The translations under genes were made by a program, and so were the position numbers. DNA of 37,157 bases from Streptomyces misionensis (GTDB taxonomy: Bacteria > Actinomycetota > Actinomycetes > Streptomycetales > Streptomycetaceae), in NCBI RefSeq assembly GCF_007896895.1, contig NZ_VOGW01000180.1:1-37157 (forward strand), in the 5' to 3' direction. The notes below the pieces were generated by a model that was not told the origin of the DNA, searched no databases, and saw only the letters and a program-made list of their open reading frames with translations. Positions 24,875-34,620 of this stretch are shown here, piece after piece. Position 1 is the first letter of the stretch, and every line of letters begins with the position of its first letter.

Positions 24875-25948
24875 TCAGGCACGCCAGTGCGGGTCGTAAC
24901 CGCTGGTCAGCTTGCGCTTGTTGTGCCGCCAGCGGGGCTCGTGGTTCACCATGTCGTTGGTCAGCCCGCGCAGCCGGCGGATGACCGCCCCGTACGGCTT
25001 GATCACCATCGACGACAGCGTGCCGCCGGGGGGTTCGTCCATGAACGGCATGAAGGCGTCGGGGAAGCTGGGCATCGTGCAGCCGATGCAGATGCCGCCG
25101 ACGTTCGGGCAGCCGCCGATGCCGGACATCCAGCCGCGCTTGGGCACGTTGCAGTTGACGACCGGTCCCCAGCAGCCCACCTTCACCTGGCACTTGGGAG
25201 AGTTGTAGTCCTTGGCGAAGTCGGCCTGCTCGTAGTACGCGGCCCGGTCGCAGCCCTCGTGCACGGTCTTGCCGAACAGCCACTGCGGGCGCAGCATGTG
25301 GTCCAGCGGCGGCGGGGGAGCTGAGCCGGCCGCGTGCTGGAGCACCCACACCAGGGTCTCCATGAAGTTCTCCGGCTGGATGGGGCAGCCGGGCACGTTG
25401 ACCACCGGCAGCCCCGAGCGGGCCTTGAACTCCCAGCCCAGGTAGTCCGTGAGGCCCATGCAGCCGGTCGGGTTGCCGGCCATGGCGTGGATGCCGCCGA
25501 ACGTGGCGCAGGTGCCCGCGGCCACCACCGCCCAGGCCTTGGGCGCGAGCTGGTCGATCCACCAGTTCAGGGTCTGCGGCTCGCCGGTCTCCGGGTCGTT
25601 GCCGAACGACGTCCAGTAGCCGTCGCCCTCGATGATGTTCTGGTTGGGGATCGAGCCCTCGATCACCAGGATGAACGGCTCCAGTTCACCGCGGGCCGCC
25701 TTGCGGTAGGGGGCCAGGAAGTCCTCCCCGCCGAGGCTGGGGGAGAGCACCTTGTTGACGAGGTTCACCTTCGGCAGGCCCGGGATGAGACCGAGGACCA
25801 CGTCCTCGATGGACGGCTGCCCGGCGGCGGTCAGCGACACGGTGTCGCCGTCGCAGCTCATGCCCTCCGAGATCCACAGGATGGTGATCTCGTCGAAGCC
25901 CTCGCGGGCGCCGGCGCGGGCCTCGGTGGTACCGCTCTGTGTGGTCAT
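24875..25948 (-). CDS. hhyS: [NiFe]-hydrogenase small subunit, group 1h-like
   Basis: A 357-aa protein. The ATG at 25948 overlaps the stop of the 75-codon gene (ATGA). It has no twin-arginine signal and no C-terminal membrane helix, so the enzyme is cytoplasmic-side or soluble. The proximal cluster motif is GMSCDGDT, with Cys32 and Asp35 in place of the usual CxxC. Other cluster ligands are in GTCATFGG, NPTGCMG and NVPGCPIQPENF for the proximal site, and in CDRAAYYE, SPKCQVKVGCWGPVVNCNVP and GIGGCPNVGGICIGCTMPSFPD for the medial and distal sites. A 3Cys-1Asp proximal cluster is established for oxygen-insensitive actinobacterial-type hydrogenases. The electron acceptor is not encoded recognisably in the window. 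Confidence 0.95.
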   Translation of the reverse strand: MTTQSGTTEARAGAREGFDEITILWISEGMSCDGDTVSLTAAGQPSIEDVVLGLIPGLPKVNLVNKVLSPSLGGEDFLAPYRKAARGELEPFILVIEGSIPNQNIIEGDGYWTSFGNDPETGEPQTLNWWIDQLAPKAWAVVAAGTCATFGGIHAMAGNPTGCMGLTDYLGWEFKARSGLPVVNVPGCPIQPENFMETLVWVLQHAAGSAPPPPLDHMLRPQWLFGKTVHEGCDRAAYYEQADFAKDYNSPKCQVKVGCWGPVVNCNVPKRGWMSGIGGCPNVGGICIGCTMPSFPDAFMPFMDEPPGGTLSSMVIKPYGAVIRRLRGLTNDMVNHEPRWRHNKRKLTSGYDPHWRA

Positions 25949-26172
25949 CTCTGCGGCCTCCGTCGCAGTCGGTCGTCGGCCCGGCCGGTGCCGGCCGGGG
26001 TGCCCGTGGTTGCGAGGGGTTCGACCTCGTCGGGCCGGAAGTAGTGGAAACGGCCGTACCAGTCGTGCAGTTCGGCCGCGGGGTCGTCGTCCACGGTCAC
26101 GGCGAGCCGCACGCTGCCGTCCACGTCGTGGAACACCCCGGCGACCGTGGCGGTTCGCCCGGCCAGGAACAT
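25945..26172 (-). CDS. First gene of the hydrogenase operon, apparently 5' truncated
   Basis: The frame ends ...[12 protein letters not shown] with its stop overlapping the hhyS ATG. It reads MFLAGRTATVAGVFHDVDG, VRLAVTVDDDPAAELHDWYGRF and HYFRPDEVEPL, a compact beta-barrel-like unit (75 aa if ATG 26172 is used). The ATG has only a poor ribosome site (CCAGGAC, too close). Upstream of about 26175-26195 the frame becomes the antisense of a YfhO-like gene, so codons and the promoter before the scar are probably lost. I do not recognise the family. In the Mycobacterium Huc operon the gene directly before the small subunit encodes the scaffold HucM, so the position is suggestive, but similarity is not established. 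Confidence 0.65.
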   Translation of the reverse strand: MFLAGRTATVAGVFHDVDGSVRLAVTVDDDPAAELHDWYGRFHYFRPDEVEPLATTGTPAGTGRADDRLRRRPQR

Positions 26173-26178
26173 GTCCTG

Positions 26179-26844
26179 GGCATCGGCACCGCGCGGACCC
26201 GGCCGGCGATCACCGCGAGCTGCCCGCCCGGCACCCAGGTGAACCTGTGGGCGCCGCACTTCTCCGGCACCGCCCGGCTCGCCTCCGGCACGGACACCGC
26301 CGTGTTCCGCTCGATGACCGGGCGCAGCCTGGCCGCGATGGAGCCGCTGGGCCAGGCCCCGGCCTCCGGACGGGTGCGGATCGAGCTGGTCCCCGACCGG
26401 CCCGGCCGCGTCCCGCCGGGCGCCGTCGGCTGCCTGGACACCGCACGGCTGGACGCCGCCGCGGCCCGCCTCACGGCCACCGGCGCCACGGCGGTCACCG
26501 TCTCGGACGGCACCCTGCACGCCCAACTGCCGCCCGGAAGCAAGGGGCTCGCCGTCGTCGCCGCGCCCCGCATCGCCGGCTGGCGGTGCGCCGCGGGCGA
26601 CGGACCGGCCCGCCCCGCCCGCCAGTACCACGGTCTGATCGCCGTCCCCTTGGACGCCGGCCAGACCAGCCTGACCTGCACCTTCCACCCGCCCGGCCTG
26701 CGCCTGGGCACGACCGTCGGGCTGGCCTCGCTCACGGTCCTGCTGCTGCTCACCGCGGGCGCCGCCGTCCGCCGCCGGCGCACCCCTGCGCCCGCCCCGA
26801 CCACACCACCGGCACCGCGCGAGCGCGCGACGGCCGCGCCCTGA
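26179..26844 (+). pseudogene. C-terminal fragment of a YfhO-like membrane protein
   Basis: The frame is open upstream, but family-like sequence begins only near 26200 (AITASCPPGTQVNLWAPHFSG). It continues through RIELVPDRPGRVPPGAVGCLDTARLDAA, VTVSDGTLHAQLPPGSKGLAVVAAPRIAGW, VPLDAGQTSLTCTFHPPGLRLG and a final membrane helix TVGLASLTVLLLLTAGAAV with a basic tail. This is the extracytoplasmic C-terminal domain and last helix of large YfhO-type membrane proteins, normally 800 aa or more. The many N-terminal membrane helices are absent, and there is no ribosome site or start codon. It stands just before the GT2 and GtrA genes, with which such proteins act in glycosylation of wall polymers or proteins. 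Confidence 0.75.
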
Positions 26845-26866
26845 CCGCGACCCTGGGGGAACCACC

Positions 26867-27817
26867 ATGCTGATATCGATCGTCGCGCCCTGCTACAACG
26901 AGGAAGACGTCCTGGACCGCTTCCACGAAGCGGTCCAGAAGGTCGCCGACGAACTCCTGCCGCTCGGCCACGACATGGAGTTCGTCTACGTGGACGACGG
27001 CAGCCGCGACCGCACCCTCGCCCTCCTCGAACGGCTCGCCGCCCGCGACGCGCGCGTGCGCTACGTCTCCTTCAGCCGCAACTTCGGCAAGGAGGCGGCC
27101 CTGCTCGCCGGGCTGCGGCACGCCTCCGGGGACTCGGTCGTCGTCATGGACGCCGACCTCCAGCACCCGCCGGAGCTGATCGCCCGCATGGTGCGGCTGC
27201 GCGAACAGGGCCACGACCAGGTCATCGCCCGCCGCACCCGCACCGGCGACCGCTTCACCCGCACCCTGACCGCCCGCCTGTACTACCGCCTCGTCAACCG
27301 TCTGATCGACGTCGAACTCCGTGACGGCGTGGGGGACTTCAGGATGCTGTCCCGCCGGGTCGTGGACGCCGTGCTGGCCCTGACCGAGTACAACCGCTTC
27401 TCCAAGGGCCTGTTCGCCTGGGTGGGCTTCCCCAGCACCACCTTCGAGTACGAGAACGCCGCGCGCGAGGCCGGACGCAGCTCCTGGAACCTGCGCGGAC
27501 TGCTCGACTACGGCCTGGACGGCGTGCTGTCCTTCAACAACCGGCCGCTGCGCGCCGCCCTCTGGCTCGGCATGGGCCTGCTGCTGTGCGCCGGCCTCTA
27601 CACGGCGTGGATCGTGGGCGCCGCGCTGGTGCACGGGGTGCAGACGCCCGGCTATGTGACCATCATCACCGCCGTGACCGCCCTCGCCGGGGTGCAGATG
27701 GTCATGCTGGGAGTGATCGGGGAGTACACCGGACGCATCTACTACGAGGTGAAGGGCCGCCCGCACTTCCTGGTGAAGGCGACCAACGTGGAACGGACGA
27801 AAGACCTCATCCCTTGA
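26867..27817 (+). CDS. GT2 glycosyltransferase, GtrB/dolichol-phosphate-sugar synthase-like
   Basis: A 316-aa protein; ATG 26867 follows GGGGGA. The GT-A domain has IVAPCYNEEDVLDRF, FVYVDDGSRDRTLALL, SFSRNFGKEAALLAGLRHA, the nucleotide-sugar/metal DxD in VVVMDADLQHPPELI, and GVGDFRMLSRRVVDAVL. Two C-terminal membrane helices follow (LRAALWLGMGLLLCAGLYTAWIV and YVTIITAVTALAGVQMVMLGVIGEY) with the closing GEYTGRIYYEVKGRPHFLV. Known for the family: transfer of a sugar from a nucleotide donor to undecaprenyl or polyprenyl phosphate at the cytoplasmic face. It overlaps the GtrA-like gene by TTGA, and the YfhO-like fragment lies directly upstream. The lost YfhO partner may leave the pathway incomplete. 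Confidence 0.92.
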   Translation: MLISIVAPCYNEEDVLDRFHEAVQKVADELLPLGHDMEFVYVDDGSRDRTLALLERLAARDARVRYVSFSRNFGKEAALLAGLRHASGDSVVVMDADLQHPPELIARMVRLREQGHDQVIARRTRTGDRFTRTLTARLYYRLVNRLIDVELRDGVGDFRMLSRRVVDAVLALTEYNRFSKGLFAWVGFPSTTFEYENAAREAGRSSWNLRGLLDYGLDGVLSFNNRPLRAALWLGMGLLLCAGLYTAWIVGAALVHGVQTPGYVTIITAVTALAGVQMVMLGVIGEYTGRIYYEVKGRPHFLVKATNVERTKDLIP

Positions 27818-28203
27818 TAGCTCGGCAGATCGTCACCTTCGCCGTGGTGGGCGTGCTCAACACGGCCGTCTACTACGGCCTTTACCTGCTCTTCCTCACC
27901 TGGCTGCCCTATCTCGCCGCGCACGTCCTGGCATTCGCGCTGAGCATGGTCGGCTCCTTTTTCCTCAATGCGCGCTTCACCTACCGCATTCGCCCGACCT
28001 GGCGGAAATTCCTGCTGTTCCCGCTGACGAACGCCGCCAATTTCGTCATCACCACGGCGGGCGTGTACGTGATCGTGGACGTCCTGCACGCGGGCAGCCG
28101 GTTCGCCCCGCTGCTGGCCTCGGCGGCGGCGATCCCGGTCACCTTCGTGGTGTCGCGGTGGATCATGCTGCCGGGCGCGAAGTTCCGTACGGCCGACGGC
28201 TGA
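27814..28203 (+). CDS. GtrA-family membrane protein
   Basis: A 129-aa protein. TTG at 27814 is used as start because it overlaps the upstream stop (TTGA) and lies right before LIARQIVTFAVVGVLNTAVYYG, the usual N terminus. It has four membrane helices: VTFAVVGVLNTAVYYGLYLLFL, YLAAHVLAFALSMVGSFFLNARFTY, FLLFPLTNAANFVITTAGVYVIVDVL and FAPLLASAAAIPVTFVVSRWIML. The motifs VVGxxNT, SFFLNxRFTYR and the ending VSRWIML are typical. Known for the family: proposed flipping of polyprenyl-phosphate sugars across the membrane. It should work with the GT2 enzyme encoded just before it. Codon choice at 27950-28060 is slightly less GC-rich than in neighbours. Confidence 0.9.
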   Translation: MIARQIVTFAVVGVLNTAVYYGLYLLFLTWLPYLAAHVLAFALSMVGSFFLNARFTYRIRPTWRKFLLFPLTNAANFVITTAGVYVIVDVLHAGSRFAPLLASAAAIPVTFVVSRWIMLPGAKFRTADG

Positions 28204-28281
28204 CCGGGTCAGCGGGGCGGCTCGATGCCCCAGGCGGCGGCCCGGCTGCTCGGGGAGGCCGGCGGCCCCACCGCATGACCA

Positions 28282-30507
<2,226 letters not shown>

Positions 30508-30511
<4 letters not shown>

Positions 30512-31416
30512 CCACGACGCGCAAACACACGGCACTGCCCAAGGCGAAGATCCTCGTCGAGGCGCTGCCCTGGCTGACCCGGCACCACGGCAAGGTCGTC
30601 GTCATCAAGTTCGGCGGCAACGCCATGGTGGACGAGGAGCTGAAGGCCGCCTTCGCCCAGGACGTCGTCTTCCTGCGGCACGCCGGCCTCAAGCCGGTCG
30701 TGGTGCACGGCGGCGGCCCCCAGATCAACGCCGCCCTCGACCGGCACGGCATCGTCAGCGAGTTCAAGGCCGGCCTGCGGGTCACCACCGAGGACGCCAT
30801 GGACGTCGTACGGATGGTGCTCGCCGGGCAGGTGCAGCGCGAGCTGGTCGGCCTGCTCAATGAGCACGGCCCGCTCGCCGTCGGCCTCACCGGCGAGGAC
30901 GCCCACACCATCACCGCGGTCAAGCACCGGCCCGAGATCGACGGCGAGCTGGTCGACATCGGCCGGGTCGGCGAGATCACCGCGATCGACACCGGCGCCA
31001 TCGAGGCCCTGCTCGCCGACGGCCGCATCCCGGTCGTCTCCTCCATCGCCCGCAGTCAGGACGACGGTCATGTCTACAACGTCAATGCTGATACGGCGGC
31101 TGCGGCACTCGCTGCGGCACTGGACGCCGAAACCCTCATGGTCCTCACCGACGTCGAGGGCCTCTACGAGGACTGGCCGCACTCCGACGAGGTGATCAGC
31201 CGCCTCACCGCACGCCAACTGGAGAAGCTGCTCCCGGAGTTGAGCTCCGGCATGGTGCCCAAGATGCAGGGCTGCCTGTACGCCGTGCGCAACGGCGTGC
31301 ACACCGCCCGCGTCATCGACGGCCGGGTCCAGCACTCCATCCTGCTGGAGATCTTCACCGACGAGGGCATCGGCACCATGGTCGTGCCCGACGAGCCCGA
31401 AAAGGACACGCCGTGA
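30508..31416 (+). CDS. argB: N-acetylglutamate kinase
   Basis: A 302-aa protein; ATG 30508 overlaps the argJ stop. Amino-acid kinase fold: [108 protein letters not shown] and GGMVPKM-like [28 protein letters not shown]. The N-terminal helix ([19 protein letters not shown]) is of the type that permits hexamer formation and arginine feedback inhibition in related enzymes. It phosphorylates N-acetylglutamate, the committed step. It overlaps argD by GTGA. Confidence 0.98.
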
Positions 31417-32609
31417 CGGGCAACCAGGACCTGACCCAGCGCTGGCAGAGCGCGCTCATGAACAACTACGGCACCCCGCGCCTGCCCCTCGTGCGCGGCG
31501 CGGGCGCCACCGTGTGGGACGCCGAGGGCCGCGCGTACACCGACTTCGTCGGCGGTATCGCCACCAACGCCCTCGGCCACGCCCACCCGGCGGTCGTCGA
31601 GGCCGTCACCCGGCAGATCGGCTCCCTCGGCCACGTCTCCAACCTCTTCATGGCCGAGCCGACCGTCGTCCTCGCCGAACGGCTGCTCCAGCTCTTCGGC
31701 CGCGACGGCCGGGTCTTCTTCTGCAACTCGGGCGCCGAGGCCAACGAGGCCGCCTTCAAGATCGGCCGGCTCACCGGGCGGACGCACGTCGTCGCCACCG
31801 AGGGCGGCTTCCACGGCCGTACGATGGGCGCCCTCGCGCTCACCGGGCAGCCCGCCAAGCAGGACCCGTTCCGCCCGCTGCCCGGTGACGTCACCCACGT
31901 CCCCTACGGCGACGCCCAGGCGCTGGCCGCCGCCGTCACCGAGGAGACGGCGCTGGTGATCATCGAGCCGATCCAGGGCGAGAACGGCGTCGTCGTCCCC
32001 CCGCCCGGCTACCTCAAGGCCGCCCGCGCCATCACCGCCGCCACCGGCGCCCTGCTGGTCCTGGACGAGGTGCAGACCGGCGTCGGCCGCACCGGCACCT
32101 GGTTCGCCTACCAGGCCCACGAGGGCGTGCTGCCCGACGTGGTCACCCTCGCCAAGCAGCTCGGCGGCGGCCTCCCGCTCGGCGCCACCGTCGCCTTCGG
32201 CCGCGCCGCCGAACTGCTCGGCCCCGGCCAGCACGGCACCACCTTCGGCGGCAACCCGGTCGCCTGCGCCGCCGGGCTCGCCGTCCTCGACACCATCGAG
32301 GGCGACGAACTGCTGCAGAACGTCAAGCGGCAGGGCGAGCGGCTGCGCACCGGGATCGAGGCCCTGGGCCACCCGCTGGTCGACCATGTCCGGGGTGCGG
32401 GCCTGCTCCTGGGTATCGTGCTCACCGGGCCGCGCGCGCCGCAGGTGCAGCAGGCGGCCCAGGAGGCCGGGTTCCTGGTGAACGCGCCCGCCCCCGACGT
32501 CGTACGGCTCATGCCCCCGCTGAACCTGCGCGACGACGAGGCGGACGCCCTGCTCCAGGCGCTGCCCGGCATCCTCGACGCAGGCGGGGACGGACGATCC
32601 GGAGAATGA
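31413..32609 (+). CDS. argD: Acetylornithine aminotransferase
   Basis: A 398-aa class III PLP aminotransferase; GTG 31413 lies in the argB stop. Motifs: [94 protein letters not shown], and the PLP-binding lysine in [16 protein letters not shown], followed by [20 protein letters not shown]. It converts N-acetylglutamate semialdehyde to N-acetylornithine with glutamate as amino donor. argR starts 7 bases downstream, so transcription continues into the regulator. Confidence 0.98.
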   Translation: MTGNQDLTQRWQSALMNNYGTPRLPLVRGAGATVWDAEGRAYTDFVGGIATNALGHAHPAVVEAVTRQIGSLGHVSNLFMAEPTVVLAERLLQLFGRDGRVFFCNSGAEANEAAFKIGRLTGRTHVVATEGGFHGRTMGALALTGQPAKQDPFRPLPGDVTHVPYGDAQALAAAVTEETALVIIEPIQGENGVVVPPPGYLKAARAITAATGALLVLDEVQTGVGRTGTWFAYQAHEGVLPDVVTLAKQLGGGLPLGATVAFGRAAELLGPGQHGTTFGGNPVACAAGLAVLDTIEGDELLQNVKRQGERLRTGIEALGHPLVDHVRGAGLLLGIVLTGPRAPQVQQAAQEAGFLVNAPAPDVVRLMPPLNLRDDEADALLQALPGILDAGGDGRSGE

Positions 32610-32616
32610 GACGACG

Positions 32617-33159
32617 ATGAGCCAGGCGCAGGACAGCGAGCAGACAGGTGCCGGGCCCGCCGTGCCGCAGACGCGCACCGCACGCCACCGCCGGATCGTG
32701 GACATCCTCAACCGCGAGCCGGTGCGGTCGCAGAGCCAGCTGGCCAAGCTGCTCGCCGACGACGGGCTCAGCGTCACCCAGGCGACGCTCTCCCGGGACC
32801 TCGACGAACTGAACGCGGTCAAGATCCGCAACAACGAAGGGGACCTCATCTACGCGGTGCCCAGCGAGGGCGGCTTCCGCACCCCGCGCGCCCCGCTCGG
32901 CGAGTCCGCCAAGGAGGAGCGGATGCGGCGCCTGTCCCAGGAGCTGCTGATCTCCGCCGAGGCCTCGGCCAACCTGGTCGTGCTGCGCACCCCGCCCGGG
33001 GCCGCCCAGTTCCTCGCCTCCGCCATCGACCAGGCCGAGCTGCACGACATCCTCGGCACCATCGCCGGCGACGACACCCTGCTGCTGATCAGCCGGGACC
33101 CCACCGGTGGCCAGGCCCTGGCGGACCACCTGCTCAAGCTGGCCCAGAACGGGCACTGA
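32617..33159 (+). CDS. argR: Arginine repressor ArgR
   Basis: A 180-aa protein; ATG 32617, 7 bases after argD. The N-terminal 20 residues are a polar extension, as often seen in Streptomyces ArgR. The winged helix follows: [56 protein letters not shown]. The C-terminal arginine-binding and hexamerisation domain includes [49 protein letters not shown] with the GTIAGDDT motif. With arginine bound it should repress the operon through the site at 28280-28297, including its own gene. Codons are typical of the neighbours. Confidence 0.97.
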   Translation: MSQAQDSEQTGAGPAVPQTRTARHRRIVDILNREPVRSQSQLAKLLADDGLSVTQATLSRDLDELNAVKIRNNEGDLIYAVPSEGGFRTPRAPLGESAKEERMRRLSQELLISAEASANLVVLRTPPGAAQFLASAIDQAELHDILGTIAGDDTLLLISRDPTGGQALADHLLKLAQNGH

Positions 33160-33199
33160 CCGGCATGCGGGGCGCGGCCCCCCGGCGGAGAATGGGCGT

Positions 33200-33856
33200 G
33201 TGATCCTCCGCGACGGCCGGACCGGGGGGCGGGCAATCCCCGGGCGGCCGCCGGCCGTATACAAGGGTGTGTCGGGTTTGCGGTTCCCCCTGGGGCGCCT
33301 CCCGGACGAGGCTCTGCTGTCCGGGCTGGCCACCGGAGACCAGGAGCTGGCGATCGTCTTCGTGCGGCGCTTCCAGCACCGGGTCTTCGGTGTCGCCATG
33401 GCGGTCACCGGGGACCAGCAGCTCGCCGAGGACGTCGCCCAGCAGACGTTCGAACGCGCGTGGCGGCACGCGCAGATCTACGACTCGCGCCGTGGTTCGG
33501 TCACCACCTGGCTGACCACCATCGCGCACAACCTCGCCATCGACGCCGTACGCGCCCGGCGCACGGAGCCGGTGGCACCCGAGGACCTCGACGCCCTCCT
33601 CGGCACGGTCACCGAGACGCCCGAGCGGTGGGTGCTGGCCGACGAGGCCTCCGCCCGGCTGCGGGCCGCCGTGGGCCGGCTGCCGCGGGAACAGGCGCGG
33701 GCCCTGATGATGGCGGGTGTCTACGGGATGACGGCCCAGCAGGTCGCCGACGCGGAACAGATCCCGCTCGGCACCGCCAAGACCCGGATCAGGGCGGCGA
33801 TGGGCAAACTGCGCACCACACTGGCGGCTCCGGAGCGAGGCGACCATGTCCAGTGA
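33200..33856 (+). CDS. ECF-type sigma factor
   Basis: About 218 aa using GTG 33200, with GGAG upstream; a later start near 33269 (VSGLRFPLGRLPDEALL) would also keep the whole sigma domain. Region 2: DQELAIVFVRRFQHRVFGVAMAVTGDQQLAEDVAQQTFERAWRHAQIYDSRRGSVTTWLTTIAHNLAIDAVRARR. Region 4: RLPREQARALMMAGVYGMTAQQVADAEQIPLGTAKTRIRAAMGKLRTTL. It lacks regions 1 and 3, as ECF factors do. The stop overlaps the anti-sigma gene, a SigK/RskA-like pair. The activating signal cannot be read. It lies 40 bases after argR, and I see no terminator between, so some read-through from the arginine operon is possible. Confidence 0.92.
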   Translation: MILRDGRTGGRAIPGRPPAVYKGVSGLRFPLGRLPDEALLSGLATGDQELAIVFVRRFQHRVFGVAMAVTGDQQLAEDVAQQTFERAWRHAQIYDSRRGSVTTWLTTIAHNLAIDAVRARRTEPVAPEDLDALLGTVTETPERWVLADEASARLRAAVGRLPREQARALMMAGVYGMTAQQVADAEQIPLGTAKTRIRAAMGKLRTTLAAPERGDHVQ

Positions 33857-34616
33857 CGCGAACTGCGAGAAGCTGCGCGAGCTCGGGGCCGAGCTGGCGC
33901 TGGGCGTGCTGCCCGGCCGGGAGCGCGCCGAGGCCCTCGACCATCTGGACGGGTGCGCGGACTGCCGGGAGTTCGTCCGCCAGCTGACCCTGGTCGGCGA
34001 CCGGCTGATCGGCCTGCTGCCCTGCCAGGAGCCGCCGCTCGGCTTCGAGAGCCGGGTGGCGCGCAGCCTGGCACGGCAGGCGACGGCGCAGCGGCACGCG
34101 TCCGGACACGGCGCGGGCGTCGCCTTCGCGGCGCTGCGCGAGCGGGCGCGCCGGACCCGGGTGCGGCTCGGGGCGGCCGCGGCCGCCCTCGCGGTGGTCG
34201 CCGGTTTCGCCGGCTGGGGCATCGGCACCGCGGTCGAGCAGGTCACCGCCACGCCCCCGCACACCATGCAGTCCGAGCCCATGCTGGTCGGCGACATGAC
34301 CTCCGCGTCGGCCCGCGGCCGGCCCGTCGGCGAGGTGTACGCCCGTCCCGGCGCCCCCGGCTGGATCTTCATGACCGTCGGACTCGCCGGGCACGGCAGC
34401 AGGTACACCGGCCGGGTCTCCTGTGTGCTGGAGCGCTCGGATGGCACCACCGTGCACGTCGGCGACTTCACCGTGCGGGGCGGTCACGGCTCCTGGGGGG
34501 CCACCGCGCCCGTCGACCCGGACTCCGTCTCCGGTGCCCGGCTGACCGCGGCCGACGGTACCGTCCTCGCCCACGCCAAGCTGCAGACCGCGCACGTGCT
34601 GTCCCGGGAGACATGA
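33846..34616 (+). CDS. Zinc-binding transmembrane anti-sigma factor
   Basis: A 256-aa protein; ATG 33846 lies 11 bases inside the sigma gene. The N terminus carries the ZAS motif H-x3-C-x2-C in LDHLDGCADCREFV and helices for sigma binding (LRELGAELALGVLPGRERAEAL). A single membrane helix lies near residues 112-133 (LGAAAAALAVVAGFAGWGIGTAV). The extracytoplasmic part (VGEVYARPGAPGWIFMTVGLAG, YTGRVSCVLERSDGTTVHVGDFTV, GARLTAADGTVLAHAKL) is an RskA-like beta sandwich. Known for the class: the sigma factor is held at the membrane until the anti-sigma is cleaved or rearranged. Its target is the preceding gene product. Confidence 0.9.
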   Translation: MSSDANCEKLRELGAELALGVLPGRERAEALDHLDGCADCREFVRQLTLVGDRLIGLLPCQEPPLGFESRVARSLARQATAQRHASGHGAGVAFAALRERARRTRVRLGAAAAALAVVAGFAGWGIGTAVEQVTATPPHTMQSEPMLVGDMTSASARGRPVGEVYARPGAPGWIFMTVGLAGHGSRYTGRVSCVLERSDGTTVHVGDFTVRGGHGSWGATAPVDPDSVSGARLTAADGTVLAHAKLQTAHVLSRET

Positions 34617-34620
34617 GCCG

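Noticed and set aside
25800..25948. Twin-arginine signal on the hydrogenase small subunit
   Set aside because: The first 35 residues contain no RRxFxK motif and no hydrophobic stretch, consistent with a non-exported enzyme.
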